Source: Paralcaligenes sp. KSB-10 | GTDB lineage: Bacteria > Pseudomonadota > Gammaproteobacteria > Burkholderiales > Burkholderiaceae_B | Direction of reading: 5' to 3' | Length of the DNA stretch: 64,000 nt | NCBI RefSeq assembly: GCF_021266465.1 | Contig: NZ_CP089848.1 | Location: 3,224,001-3,288,000 of the forward strand | In this document: one piece after another, positions 7,395 to 16,315 of the stretch | Layout: each line of letters opens with the position of its first letter | Position numbering within the stretch: the stretch's first letter is position 1 | Made by a program: the position numbers and the translations under genes | The notes under the pieces: generated by a model | What the model saw: only the letters and a program-made list of their open reading frames with translations | Database searches by the model: none | What the model was told of the DNA's origin: nothing

Positions 7395-8795
7395 CTACGA
7401 TGCCAGACGATAAGGAATTCTCCGCAACCGGCTCAGGCTAAGCACAACGGCCACCGCCGTCGCCGCCACCGCAATCCACATGCTTACCTGCACCGCTTGC
7501 CGTTCCAGGGCTGGAGCGCCACCCTGCGCAATCACGGCCAGCAGCACACCCACCAGCGCCGCCCCCAGACATTGGCCAAACGTACGCATGATGGCCAGCA
7601 CCCCCGAGGCATAGCCGCTGTTCTCACGCGACACGTTCGACAGCATTTCACGGTTATTGGGGCTTTGAAAACAGCCGAAACCGACCCCGCACAGAAAACA
7701 GCGCACGCCTATCTCCCAAACCTCCGGCTGCCGAGGCAACAAGGCGAGCGAAACCAGGCCCGCCACCAACGCGAACAAGCCGACAGTGGAGATCATGGCG
7801 GGTGAATACTTGTCGGCAAGTCGCCCGGCATGAGAGGCGACCAGCACAATACCTACCGGCCATGGCGTAAACAACAGCGCTGTTTCAAACGCGCTGTAGC
7901 CGTATACGTTCTGGAACAGGAACGGCAGCGCCACAAAGGTAATGCCCTGCCCCACGAATGACGCCATTGAGGTCAACGCCGCCAGTGAAAACCGGGTTGA
8001 CGTAAAGATAACAGGAGGCAGAAGGGGTTGCCTGGCATGGCGCAAGCGCCACACAAACCCCACGCCGGCCACCAACGCGATCAGGGCATACCAGCCGTCG
8101 CCCGGCATCGTTGCGTGATTGGCGGCCATGATCAACGCCCCCACCAGCACGGCGGACAGCAATGCCCCGGGGGTGTCGAAAGGCTCGCGCACAGCCGCTG
8201 TACGCAGGGGAAGGGCCTTCATGGCAATCACCAGCGCAATCACACCGGGAACAATGTTCAAGGCGAACAGCCACTGCCAGCCCCAGGTGTCGAGCAGTGT
8301 GCCGCCAACAATCGGGGCAATGGCCGTGCTGGCGGCGATCAGCAACGCGTTCAAGCCCAGAACCCGACCCAGCAGGCGGCCGGGAAACACCGACCGGAGA
8401 ATGGCCGGCCCAATGCTGACCACGGCCGCCCCACCCACGCCCTGCAATACCCGCATGGCAATCAGCGCAAACGCATCGGACGCCAGCGCACAGCCCGCAG
8501 ACGCCACGGTGAACAACGCAAGGCCAAACAGGAACAGCGGTCGAAACCCGAAGCGGCTGGCCAGCGCCGCGAAAATGGCCAATGTCATGGCCACCGACAG
8601 CAGATAACCATTGGCAAACCACACTGCCACAGCCGGTGAAACCTGCAGCGCACCGGCCATCTTCGGCAACGCAATATTGATCACGGACCCATCGAACACC
8701 ACCATGACGGTAGCGGTCATCAGTGCCGCCATGACGGCGGCACGCTCACGGCCCGGCAGCCCTTCGTCGCCAGGCTTGTCTGTAAATAACTCCAT
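7395..8795 (-). CDS. DHA2-family MFS transporter (EmrB/QacA-like drug efflux)
   Basis: 466 residues, strongly hydrophobic along its length with about 14 predicted membrane segments. The first segment has VVFDGSVINIALPKMAGAL, the DHA2 motif D1; ANGYLLSVAM and MRVLQGVGGAAVVSIGPAIL (motif C region) follow. Inner-membrane proton-driven exporter; substrate unknown. The ATG at 8795 is preferred because a GAGG Shine-Dalgarno lies 9 nt upstream, inside the alternative upstream start at 8810. It is divergent from a LysR gene (8950), which probably controls it. Confidence 0.9.
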   Translation of the reverse strand: MELFTDKPGDEGLPGRERAAVMAALMTATVMVVFDGSVINIALPKMAGALQVSPAVAVWFANGYLLSVAMTLAIFAALASRFGFRPLFLFGLALFTVASAGCALASDAFALIAMRVLQGVGGAAVVSIGPAILRSVFPGRLLGRVLGLNALLIAASTAIAPIVGGTLLDTWGWQWLFALNIVPGVIALVIAMKALPLRTAAVREPFDTPGALLSAVLVGALIMAANHATMPGDGWYALIALVAGVGFVWRLRHARQPLLPPVIFTSTRFSLAALTSMASFVGQGITFVALPFLFQNVYGYSAFETALLFTPWPVGIVLVASHAGRLADKYSPAMISTVGLFALVAGLVSLALLPRQPEVWEIGVRCFLCGVGFGCFQSPNNREMLSNVSRENSGYASGVLAIMRTFGQCLGAALVGVLLAVIAQGGAPALERQAVQVSMWIAVAATAVAVVLSLSRLRRIPYRLAS

Positions 8796-8884
8796 GGAAT
8801 CGCACCTCATTGTCGTTTAATTCATTGAAGAAATATAATCGCGGCAAGAACAAGGCGGAAGACGCACCAATTGCACTCATATAT

Positions 8885-8901
8885 TGCATGGCACGCATGC
8901 A
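8885..8901. promoter_or_regulatory. Palindrome in the MFS/LysR divergent promoter region
   Basis: TGCATG-GCACG-CATGCA, a 6-bp inverted repeat with 5-bp spacer inside an AT-rich stretch between the MFS and LysR starts. A candidate LysR operator by position only. Confidence 0.4.
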
Positions 8902-8949
8902 TATTGTTTTGTCACGACACGGTTTTCACAACAACAAGGCGCGATACGT

Positions 8950-9882
8950 ATGTCCGAACCTGATTTCAACCTGCTGATGGCGCTTGATGTGCTGCTTGCC
9001 GAAGGCAGTGTGGCCGGCGCGGCGAGGCGCGCCGGCCTGAGCACCTCGGCGATGAGCCGCACGCTTGGCCGACTGCGTGAAGTAACCGGCGACCCCTTGC
9101 TGGTGCGGGCAGGGCGCCACATGGTTCTGACCCCTTATGCGCAGGCAATCCGTGAGCGAACCCGCAATGCGGTCCTCGAAGCCCGGGCACTGCTGCAGCC
9201 CGCGGTTTCCGAACTGAATTTATCCTCTCTGGATCGTGTTTTTGCCATACGGGCCAACGAAGGGTTTGTCGAGGCGTTCGGTCCTATGCTGATTGCCGCT
9301 GTGGCCAGCGTGGCGCCACGCGTATGTTTGCGCTTCGCGCCCAAAATAGAAAAGAATTCCCGCTATCTTCGTGAAGGGCTGGTCGACCTGGAAATCGGTG
9401 TGGTCAGCGACATGGGGCCGGAAATCCGCCTTCAGGCGTTGTTTCGAGATCATTTCGTCGGCGTGGTCAGAGCCGGCCACCCCTTGCTGTCCGAGCCGGT
9501 AATCACCGCCGAGCATTATGTCTCGTACGGCCATGTGGTCGCCTCGCGCCGAGGGCTTTCTCATGGCCCGGTCGACGACGCGCTGGCCGAAATGGGCTTG
9601 GCCCGCAAGGTGGCCAGTGTAGTGCCCGGGTTTCCAGCGGCACTGGCGGTGGCGATGGCGTCGGACTTGATCGCACTGCTTCCCGCTTCGTATCTGCCCA
9701 ATCAATCCGCAGGCAGGCAAAGAGCAGCGGGGTTTCAGACGTTTGATCTTCCCTTTCCGGCTGAGACCATCACGATTTCACAAATGTGGCACCCGCGCCT
9801 GGAAGTGGAACCGGCACACCGCTGGTTGCGGCAACTGGTACGGCGGGTTTGTCGGGAACAAGTCATTCCCGGGGAAGACTAG
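8950..9882 (+). CDS. LysR-family transcriptional regulator (next to MFS efflux gene)
   Basis: 310 residues. N-terminal winged HTH: FNLLMALDVLLAEGSVAGAA and LSTSAMSRTLGRLREVTGD, then a periplasmic-binding-protein-like effector domain. The pattern resembles the NodD/LinR-type subgroup. The ATG at 8950 starts the conserved fold; the frame is open back to 8884 but that includes the promoter region. Divergent from the DHA2 exporter, the usual layout for a regulator activating an efflux gene in response to its substrate. Confidence 0.9.
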   Translation: MSEPDFNLLMALDVLLAEGSVAGAARRAGLSTSAMSRTLGRLREVTGDPLLVRAGRHMVLTPYAQAIRERTRNAVLEARALLQPAVSELNLSSLDRVFAIRANEGFVEAFGPMLIAAVASVAPRVCLRFAPKIEKNSRYLREGLVDLEIGVVSDMGPEIRLQALFRDHFVGVVRAGHPLLSEPVITAEHYVSYGHVVASRRGLSHGPVDDALAEMGLARKVASVVPGFPAALAVAMASDLIALLPASYLPNQSAGRQRAAGFQTFDLPFPAETITISQMWHPRLEVEPAHRWLRQLVRRVCREQVIPGED

Positions 9883-9964
9883 ACGTTTCGGTCCGTTCCG
9901 CCTGAAAGAGTGCAGTTTCAAGAAAACCGCATCGCTCGTATCGTCCTGCTGCGTTATTTACCCT

Positions 9965-11842
9965 TCAGCGGCCTGAAGGCGCGCCATGATCGCGGGCTTT
10001 CAGGCGCCGGTGCAAGGTGCTGCGATGTATGCCCAACTTGCGCGCCGCAAGACTGATGTTGCCCTGGCAGGCTTGCAGCGCCGCGTCGATGGCGGACTGC
10101 TCGAGATCGCACAGGCGGGGGCTTGCGGGTGTTCCGGGCATGGAGGGCGCTGGCGCGCGGGCATCGATGGCAGACAGCGGGAGCGGTCGCGCCGCACGGA
10201 TCTCGGCAGGCAGCATGTGCGAATCGATCGGCTCCTGGTCTGGATACAGGCACAGCAGCCGACGCATGACGCTGTGCATTTCCCGGTAGTTGCCGGGCCA
10301 CGCATAACGACCGAGCGCGACGAGCGCATCGGGGGTGTAGCGGCCCCCTTTCAGCATGAAGCTGCGTTGCAGGAACTGCGCCAGGTCGTCGCGCTCGCGC
10401 AGCGGCGGCAGGCACACCTGCAGGTCTTGCAAACGGTAATACAGATCGGCGCGGAACGTGCCGTGGTCCACCATGGCCTTGAGGTCGCGGTTACTGGCAC
10501 TGATCAGGCCGAATTCCAGTGGGATGCTTTTTTCCGACCCGAGAGGCTGAACTTCGCGTTCCTGCAGCACGCGCAACAGCCGCGTCTGCAAGCCGAGCGG
10601 CATGTCGCCGATCTCGTCCAGGAACAGGACGCCCTTGTGCGCCTGGCGCAGCAGGCCGCGCGCGCCCTCCCGCCGGGCTCCCGTAAAGGCCCCGCTTTCG
10701 TAACCGAACAGTTCCGACTCGACCAGGCTCTCGGGCAACGCGCCGCAATTGATGGCGATAAAACGGCCACCGCACCAGATGGATTGCGCGTGGACGCGGC
10801 GCGCCAGGACTTCCTTGCCGGTTCCGGTTTCGCCTTGCAGCAGCAGCGCCAGCCCCGCATTGGCGGCGCGCACGGCCTGCTCCAGCCGCACGCACAGGGC
10901 CGGATCGAATTCGGGCGCGCTGTCGATGCCGCCTGCAGGCGTTGGCCGGACAGCCACGGGATGGAGGCGGGGCCCCGGCGCATGCAATGTTCCCACCAAA
11001 GGCTTGCCGTTATGGCTGCGCAGCGCACCGGTCGAGGTTCCCTGCGACAGTCCGCCATCGATCCATTGTTCGAGGGGGCTGCCGATCAGGCACCAATCGG
11101 TATCCAGCAGTTGCAGCGCGGCGGGATTGGCTCCCGCAATGCGCCGCGCGTCGTCGATCAGAAGAATGGCTTGCCCGACACCGCCGAGCCGCGTGGGATC
11201 GGCCTGGAATACCAGCCGCCGCAGCGGTGTGTCGTGCAGAATGCGATTGCCGATCAGACTGGCATACATCTGTACCAGGCCCAGCGCGTAGCCTTGCGTT
11301 TCTTCGGCAGGGCCTGAAAGATCGAGTACGCCGAGGATGCCGCCGGTGCCGGAGAAGACAGGAGCGGCATGGCAACTGAGTATGCGGTTGCTGGGCAGGA
11401 AGTGCTCGGCACCGTGCACACGCACGGCCCGACCGTCGTGCAGGGCCGTGCCGACCGCATTGGTGCCGCGCATGGATTCCGCCCAGCTTACGCCAGGCTG
11501 CAGGGCTACGCGGCGCGCCCTGCCGAGGAAGGTCTTGTTGCCGCTTTCCTGCAGGATGAGGCCGCTGGGATCGGCCAGCAAGACCACGCTGTGGGCGGCC
11601 TCGGCCAGGGATTCAAGCGCGGCGATCTCGGGCCGGGCCAGCTCCAGCAGGCGGCGCTGCGACTCGCGCCGCACGTTGAGATCGGCCAGCGACAGCGGAG
11701 CTGGGTCGCGCAGCAGGGCAGGGTCGAGGTCGGCGCAGCGTTCCCAGGAACGCTGGATATGCGAGGCGGGACTGTGGCCGACGGTAGCGGCTGTTCGGGC
11801 TGACACGTGTAGCGATGGCGGCATGGACATAGTATTCCCCAT
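9965..11842 (-). CDS. Sigma-54-dependent activator, AcoR type (GAF, AAA+, Fis-HTH)
   Basis: 625 residues. The N-terminal GAF-like sensor includes SWAESMRGTNAVGTAL and GILGVLDLSG, typical of acetoin/alcohol regulators. The AAA+ domain has Walker A GETGTGKE, the sigma-54 contact loop GAFTGA, Walker B VLFLDEIGD and a sensor region with FRADLYYRL. The C-terminus is a Fis-type HTH with GNISLAARKLGIHRSTLHRRL. The frame is open to 12157, but the ATG at 11842 (or 11830) fits the family N-terminus and leaves the promoter region free. Divergent from the aldehyde dehydrogenase whose -24/-12 promoter it presumably activates. Confidence 0.92.
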   Translation of the reverse strand: MGNTMSMPPSLHVSARTAATVGHSPASHIQRSWERCADLDPALLRDPAPLSLADLNVRRESQRRLLELARPEIAALESLAEAAHSVVLLADPSGLILQESGNKTFLGRARRVALQPGVSWAESMRGTNAVGTALHDGRAVRVHGAEHFLPSNRILSCHAAPVFSGTGGILGVLDLSGPAEETQGYALGLVQMYASLIGNRILHDTPLRRLVFQADPTRLGGVGQAILLIDDARRIAGANPAALQLLDTDWCLIGSPLEQWIDGGLSQGTSTGALRSHNGKPLVGTLHAPGPRLHPVAVRPTPAGGIDSAPEFDPALCVRLEQAVRAANAGLALLLQGETGTGKEVLARRVHAQSIWCGGRFIAINCGALPESLVESELFGYESGAFTGARREGARGLLRQAHKGVLFLDEIGDMPLGLQTRLLRVLQEREVQPLGSEKSIPLEFGLISASNRDLKAMVDHGTFRADLYYRLQDLQVCLPPLRERDDLAQFLQRSFMLKGGRYTPDALVALGRYAWPGNYREMHSVMRRLLCLYPDQEPIDSHMLPAEIRAARPLPLSAIDARAPAPSMPGTPASPRLCDLEQSAIDAALQACQGNISLAARKLGIHRSTLHRRLKARDHGAPSGR

Positions 11843-12079
11843 GTTGCGGATTGCGTCGCAGCGGTGTCGCAAGCTGCGTGGCATGGTGTCGCAAAATGCG
11901 ACAGGCCATTGTTTCCATTGCGTTTTACAGAGCCAGTATGCCATGTATGCGGGCCCTTTGAAAGGCATTCCCGGACCCTGTACAGCATCGGATGGGCGCG
12001 AGCGCGTACTGGGCCAAAGCCGCCGCCGATGTCGGTGGCGAAATCCGCAACGCGCTTCTGCGGTCACCACAAAACCGTG

Positions 12080-12096
12080 CTGGCATGCTTGTTGCT
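12080..12096 (+). promoter_or_regulatory. Sigma-54 (-24/-12) promoter of the aldehyde dehydrogenase gene
   Basis: CTGGCATGCTTGTTGCT matches the RpoN consensus YTGGCACGNNNNTTGCW, with the invariant GG and GC separated by exactly 10 nt. It lies about 75 bp upstream of the ATG at 12172 and is paired with the divergent sigma-54 activator. Confidence 0.85.
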
Positions 12097-12171
12097 TCAT
12101 GCCATGGTGAGGCCCTGCATCGCTGGCGCAATCCTTCCGGCCTCGTTCCCCTATCAAAATGGAGACACATC

Positions 12172-13698
12172 ATGGACATGACCGACCTCAAGCATTTTGG
12201 CATCGACGTTCGCTTTCCCTACAAGAACCATTATGAAAACTACATAGGCGGGCGCTGGGTGGCGCCCGTTGCCGGCAACTATTTCGAGAATATCTCGCCC
12301 ATCAGCGGCAAGCCGTTTTGCGAAGTTGCGCGCTCCGATGCAGCGGATATCGACCTGGCGCTGGACGCGGCGCACGCGGCACGCCGCGCATGGGGTGAAA
12401 CCTCGGCGACCGAGCGTTCCGGGGTATTGCTGCGCATGGCCGACCGCATGGAGCAGAATCTGGATCTGCTGGCCGTGGCTGAAACCATAGACAACGGCAA
12501 GCCGCTGCGCGAGACCATGGCGGCGGACCTGCCCCTGGCCATCGACCATCTGCGCTATTTCGCCGGATGCATTCGCGCCCAGGAAGGCGGGATATCCGAG
12601 ATCGACAAGGACACCGTGGCCTATCACTTCCACGAACCCCTGGGCGTGGTCGGCCAGATCATTCCCTGGAATTTCCCCCTGCTGATGGCTGCCTGGAAGC
12701 TGGGGCCGGCACTGGCCGCGGGCAACTGCGTGGTCCTCAAGCCGGCGGAGCAAACGCCGGCGTCCATCCTGGTGCTCATGGAAATCGTCGGCGATCTTCT
12801 TCCGCCCGGAGTCCTCAACATCGTCAATGGCTACGGCAAGGAAGCGGGCGCGGCGCTGGCCTCGAGCACGCGCATCGCCAAGATCGCGTTCACGGGTTCC
12901 ACGCCCACCGGCAAGCACATCCTGCATGCCGCCGCCGACAATCTGATTCCCAGCACAGTGGAGCTCGGCGGCAAGAGCCCCAATGTTTTCTTTGAAGACG
13001 TCATGGACAGGGACGACGCATTTCTGGACAAGGCGCTCGAAGGCCTGAGCATGTTCGCGCTCAACCAGGGCGAAGTCTGCACCTGCCCCTCGCGCATCCT
13101 GGTTCAGGAATCCATTTATGAGCAATTCATCGCGCGCGCCGTCAAGCGGGTCGAAAGCATGAAAACCGGCCATCCGCTGGACAGCGGCACCATGGTCGGC
13201 GCCCAGGTATCCAAAGCGCAGCTCGACAAGATCCTGGGCTATATCGACATTGGCAGGGACGAAGGCGCGCGCTGCCTGACCGGGGGCGCACGCAACTCGC
13301 TAGGCCAGGGACTGGACGAGGGCTTCTACATCAAGCCGACGCTACTCTTCGGCCAGAACAATATGCGCGTGTTCCAGGAAGAAATCTTCGGCCCCGTGGC
13401 CTCGGTCATGACCTTCAAGGACGAGGAAGAGGCGGTGGCCATCGCCAATGATACCTACTACGGCCTGGGCGCGGGGGTATGGACTCGCGACGGTTCGCGC
13501 GCCTACCGCGTGGGCCGCCAGATACAGGCCGGCCGCGTCTGGACCAACTGCTATCACCTGTATCCGGCGCACGCCGCCTTCGGCGGCTACAAGCAATCGG
13601 GCATCGGCCGGGAAAACCACAAGATGGCGCTCAATGCCTATCAGCAGACCAAATGCCTGCTGGTCAGCTACAGCCCCAATGCCTTGGGGTTCTTCTAA
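12172..13698 (+). CDS. NAD(P)-dependent aldehyde dehydrogenase (ExaC/AcoD-like)
   Basis: 508 residues, typical of the ExaC/AldB/AcoD group. The NAD-binding region contains [20 protein letters not shown] and [11 protein letters not shown]. The catalytic Glu is in [14 protein letters not shown] and the catalytic Cys in [17 protein letters not shown] (Cys-Thr-Cys). The start at 12172 has GGAGAC 8 nt upstream and lies below the sigma-54 promoter; the frame is open to 11992 but that would include the promoter. Probably oxidises acetaldehyde or a related short aldehyde to the acid under AcoR-type control. The stop codon lies at the edge of tRNA-fragment copy C. Confidence 0.93.
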   Translation: MDMTDLKHFGIDVRFPYKNHYENYIGGRWVAPVAGNYFENISPISGKPFCEVARSDAADIDLALDAAHAARRAWGETSATERSGVLLRMADRMEQNLDLLAVAETIDNGKPLRETMAADLPLAIDHLRYFAGCIRAQEGGISEIDKDTVAYHFHEPLGVVGQIIPWNFPLLMAAWKLGPALAAGNCVVLKPAEQTPASILVLMEIVGDLLPPGVLNIVNGYGKEAGAALASSTRIAKIAFTGSTPTGKHILHAAADNLIPSTVELGGKSPNVFFEDVMDRDDAFLDKALEGLSMFALNQGEVCTCPSRILVQESIYEQFIARAVKRVESMKTGHPLDSGTMVGAQVSKAQLDKILGYIDIGRDEGARCLTGGARNSLGQGLDEGFYIKPTLLFGQNNMRVFQEEIFGPVASVMTFKDEEEAVAIANDTYYGLGAGVWTRDGSRAYRVGRQIQAGRVWTNCYHLYPAHAAFGGYKQSGIGRENHKMALNAYQQTKCLLVSYSPNALGFF

Positions 13699-13776
13699 CG
13701 GGAGTTCGGCTCCTTCAGCCGGCAGCAGCAGATTCAAGCATCTACGCCAATTCTGAAGAATTGGCGTTTTGCTTTC
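13699..13776 (+). repeat. tRNA 3'-end-like fragment plus terminator, copy C
   Basis: GGGAGTTCGGCTCCTTC followed by AGCCGGCAGCA aligns with the T-arm and acceptor end of copies A and B, followed by the same AGATTCAAGCA spacer and a terminator (arms 13744-13754 and 13757-13767, then TTTGCTTT). It is the most diverged copy and begins directly at the aldehyde dehydrogenase stop codon, so its hairpin now serves as that gene's terminator. Confidence 0.6.
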
Positions 13777-14032
13777 CTGGCTCTGTGCAAGCACTTTGTG
13801 GACATTTTTGATCCATGAATCGCTCGACCATCTCTTGCGGCTTCGCATTCCCATGCGTACTTCCCAGCCATGATTAAAGCTACGTTGATCAACGATTTGC
13901 CTCGCACCGAAAAGCCGCTTTAATGGTATTCGAAGCCATATTTTGGAGCCTCATTAAAAATTGGAGCCTTCGATTACTGGTTAAAGTGACGAAGAAAGCT
14001 CTTTTTCCAATTTTTGATGGGGCTCCCAACCG
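13777..14032. other. Intergenic region before the LysR gene
   Basis: About 255 bp with no ORF. It is AT-richer than its surroundings and presumably holds the promoter of the LysR gene at 14033. No specific site recognised. Confidence 0.4.
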
Positions 14033-14974
14033 ATGGTCAATCTAATTCATTTCGATATCCAATCCTTGCGATTTTTTTTATATGCAGCTCAGGCAGGCAG
14101 CCTTACCAAGGCGGCCGAACGCTCACACATGACTACGTCGGCACTGAGCAAGCGCATTTCCGAGCTGGAAAAAGCCATAGGCTGCCCCTTGTTCGTGCGC
14201 CTGCCGCGCGGCCTGGCACTGACGCCGGCAGGCCAGAACTTGACGGAACATGTGCAGAGTCTGTTGAATGGCGTCAATCGCATGGCCTTGGACATGAATG
14301 ACTACGCGCTGGGCATGCGCGGCCACGTGCGTATCTGGGCCAATACATCGGCCATCATCCAGTTCCTGCCCATCGATCTTGCCGCCCTTATGGAACAACA
14401 CCCGGGCATCCGCATCATTCTCGAAGAAAAAGTCAGTGAAGAGGCGGTCAACGCGGTTGCCCATGGTATTGCGGATATCGGCATCTTTGCTGGCTACGTA
14501 TCTTCTCTTTCCCTTGAAAAACGGCTATATCGGCGCGATCAGCTCGTCGTGCTGGTCCCGCCAAATCATCCCCTGGCGAAGCGGGACACCGTCGATTTCG
14601 CCGACACGCTGGACTATGATTTCGTGGGCCTGAATGAAGGCAGTTCCCTGTTGAGCCGAATGCACAGCGCGGCCGCCGCCCTGGAACGAGTTCTGAAGTT
14701 GCGTGTCCAGGTTGCCAGCTTCGACGCCATATGCCGCATGATCGAAGCCGGACTGGGCATAGGCGTGCTGCCGCGCGGCTCGGTCCGTCAGGAAATACTG
14801 GGGGCGGGGCTGCGCGCCATACCGCTTTCGGACGGCTGGGCCTCGCGCAGCTTGTGGCTGGGTGTCCGAAACGTCAAGGAACTACCCCCCGAAGCCTTGC
14901 ATGTCCTGAACTTTCTGGCGCAGCGTCATGCAAACGTTCAACCGGAACCGCAGATAGATGCGTCGTCGGAATGA
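14033..14974 (+). CDS. LysR-family regulator of the CoA-transferase/lyase module
   Basis: 313 residues. Winged HTH at residues 8-65: SLRFFLYAAQAGSLTKAAER and MTTSALSKRISELEKAIG. The effector domain carries the LysR substrate-fold landmarks GIADIGIFAGYV and GLGIGVLPRGS. It lies 128 bp upstream of, and on the same strand as, a CaiB-type CoA-transferase, HMG-CoA-lyase-like, VOC and Bug genes, so it probably regulates that set in response to the acid or its CoA ester. Confidence 0.9.
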   Translation: MVNLIHFDIQSLRFFLYAAQAGSLTKAAERSHMTTSALSKRISELEKAIGCPLFVRLPRGLALTPAGQNLTEHVQSLLNGVNRMALDMNDYALGMRGHVRIWANTSAIIQFLPIDLAALMEQHPGIRIILEEKVSEEAVNAVAHGIADIGIFAGYVSSLSLEKRLYRRDQLVVLVPPNHPLAKRDTVDFADTLDYDFVGLNEGSSLLSRMHSAAAALERVLKLRVQVASFDAICRMIEAGLGIGVLPRGSVRQEILGAGLRAIPLSDGWASRSLWLGVRNVKELPPEALHVLNFLAQRHANVQPEPQIDASSE

Positions 14975-15102
14975 TTCGAAGCGCGGAATGTCGATCCTGA
15001 CACAGCTTTAACCATTTGGAAAAGGTCCAGGAAAAATCCGCAATTCCCAGATCCTCCGCATGCGTTCAGAATATACCCATAATTTACGGATAAATTCGCA
15101 CT

Positions 15103-16293
15103 ATGCTCAAACCTTTAAGCGGAATTCGCGTACTCGAACTCGGTCAGCTCATAGCCGGCCCGTTCGCCGCCAAGATACTGGGCGAATTCGGCGCTGAAAT
15201 CATCAAGATCGAGCCGCCCAAGACCGGCGACCCCCTGCGCAAATGGCGCCTGCTGCATGACGACACCTCGGTCTGGTGGGAAGTCCAGTCGCGCAACAAG
15301 CAATCGGTTACCCTGGACCTGCGTCAGCCCGAAGGTCAGGACGTCGTGCGCAAACTGGCCAAGACCACCGATATCCTGATCGAGAACTTCCGCCCCGGCA
15401 CTCTGGAAAACTGGGGCCTGGGCTGGGAAGCGCTGCATGCCATCAATCCGGGGCTGATCATGCTGCGCGTCTCCGGCTACGGGCAGACCGGCCCCTATCG
15501 CGATCGGCCCGGCTTTGGCGTCGTGGGCGAGGCCATGGGCGGCCTGCGCCACCTTAGCGGCGAACCCGGCCGGCCACCCGTGCGCGTCGGAGTCTCCATC
15601 GGCGATTCGCTATCGGCCCTGCATGGCGTCATTGGCGCGCTGCTTGCGCTGCGCCATCGCGAGCAGAATGGGGGCGAAGGCCAATCCATCGATGTCGCCC
15701 TGTACGAGTCGGTATTCAACATGATGGAAAGCCTGCTGCCGGAGTACTCGGTCTTCAACGCCATTCGACAGCCCTCGGGCAGCAGCCTGCCGGGCATCAC
15801 ACCCAGCAACGCCTACGTATGCGCCGATGGTAAATACGCTCTGGTGGCCGGCAATGGCGACAGCATTTTCAAGCGGCTGATGACCGTCATCGATCGCGGC
15901 GATATGGCGGAAAACCCGGCCTACGCCCAAAACGACGGGCGCGCGCAGCATGCGCAGGCCATCGACGCCGCCATCGAAGCCTGGACTCGAACGCATACCC
16001 TGGAGGAAGTTCTGGAGCGCCTGCACGAGGCGCGCATCCCCGCCGGGCGCATCTACGACATTGCCGATATTTGCGCGGATCCGCACTACCAGGCACGCGA
16101 CATGATCCTCGAGAGCCGGCTCGATGATGGCACACCGGTCAAGCTGCCCGGCATCGTTCCCAAACTCAGTGCCACTCCCGGCACGGTCGAGCGCAAAGCC
16201 CCCAAACTCGGGCAGGACACCGAACGCGTGCTGACGGCGCTGGGCATCGACGCCGACACGCAACGCGACTGGACCAGCCGCGGCATTATCTGA
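15103..16293 (+). CDS. CaiB/BaiF family III CoA-transferase
   Basis: 396 residues. N-terminus LSGIRVLELGQLIAGPFAA and IKIEPPKTGDPLRKWR, then NKQSVTLDLRQPEGQDVVRKL and VSGYGQTGPYRDRPGF, all standard for the family. It moves CoA between a donor such as succinyl-CoA and a carboxylic acid. Where many members have GYD/GFD (catalytic Asp), this one reads PGFG; relatives with PGF-x-x-x-GEAMGGLRHL exist among dicarboxylate CoA-transferases, so it need not be inactive. With the adjacent HMG-CoA-lyase-like gene it probably activates a branched dicarboxylic acid before cleavage. The gap to that gene is 22 bp. Confidence 0.9.
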   Translation: MLKPLSGIRVLELGQLIAGPFAAKILGEFGAEIIKIEPPKTGDPLRKWRLLHDDTSVWWEVQSRNKQSVTLDLRQPEGQDVVRKLAKTTDILIENFRPGTLENWGLGWEALHAINPGLIMLRVSGYGQTGPYRDRPGFGVVGEAMGGLRHLSGEPGRPPVRVGVSIGDSLSALHGVIGALLALRHREQNGGEGQSIDVALYESVFNMMESLLPEYSVFNAIRQPSGSSLPGITPSNAYVCADGKYALVAGNGDSIFKRLMTVIDRGDMAENPAYAQNDGRAQHAQAIDAAIEAWTRTHTLEEVLERLHEARIPAGRIYDIADICADPHYQARDMILESRLDDGTPVKLPGIVPKLSATPGTVERKAPKLGQDTERVLTALGIDADTQRDWTSRGII

Positions 16294-16315
16294 ACCCCAC
16301 CGCCGCGAGGCCACC

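Noticed and set aside
9986-11317. 443-codon plus-strand ORF
   Set aside because: Antisense to the sigma-54 activator, whose domains are unmistakable; a GC-rich codon shadow with no family resemblance.
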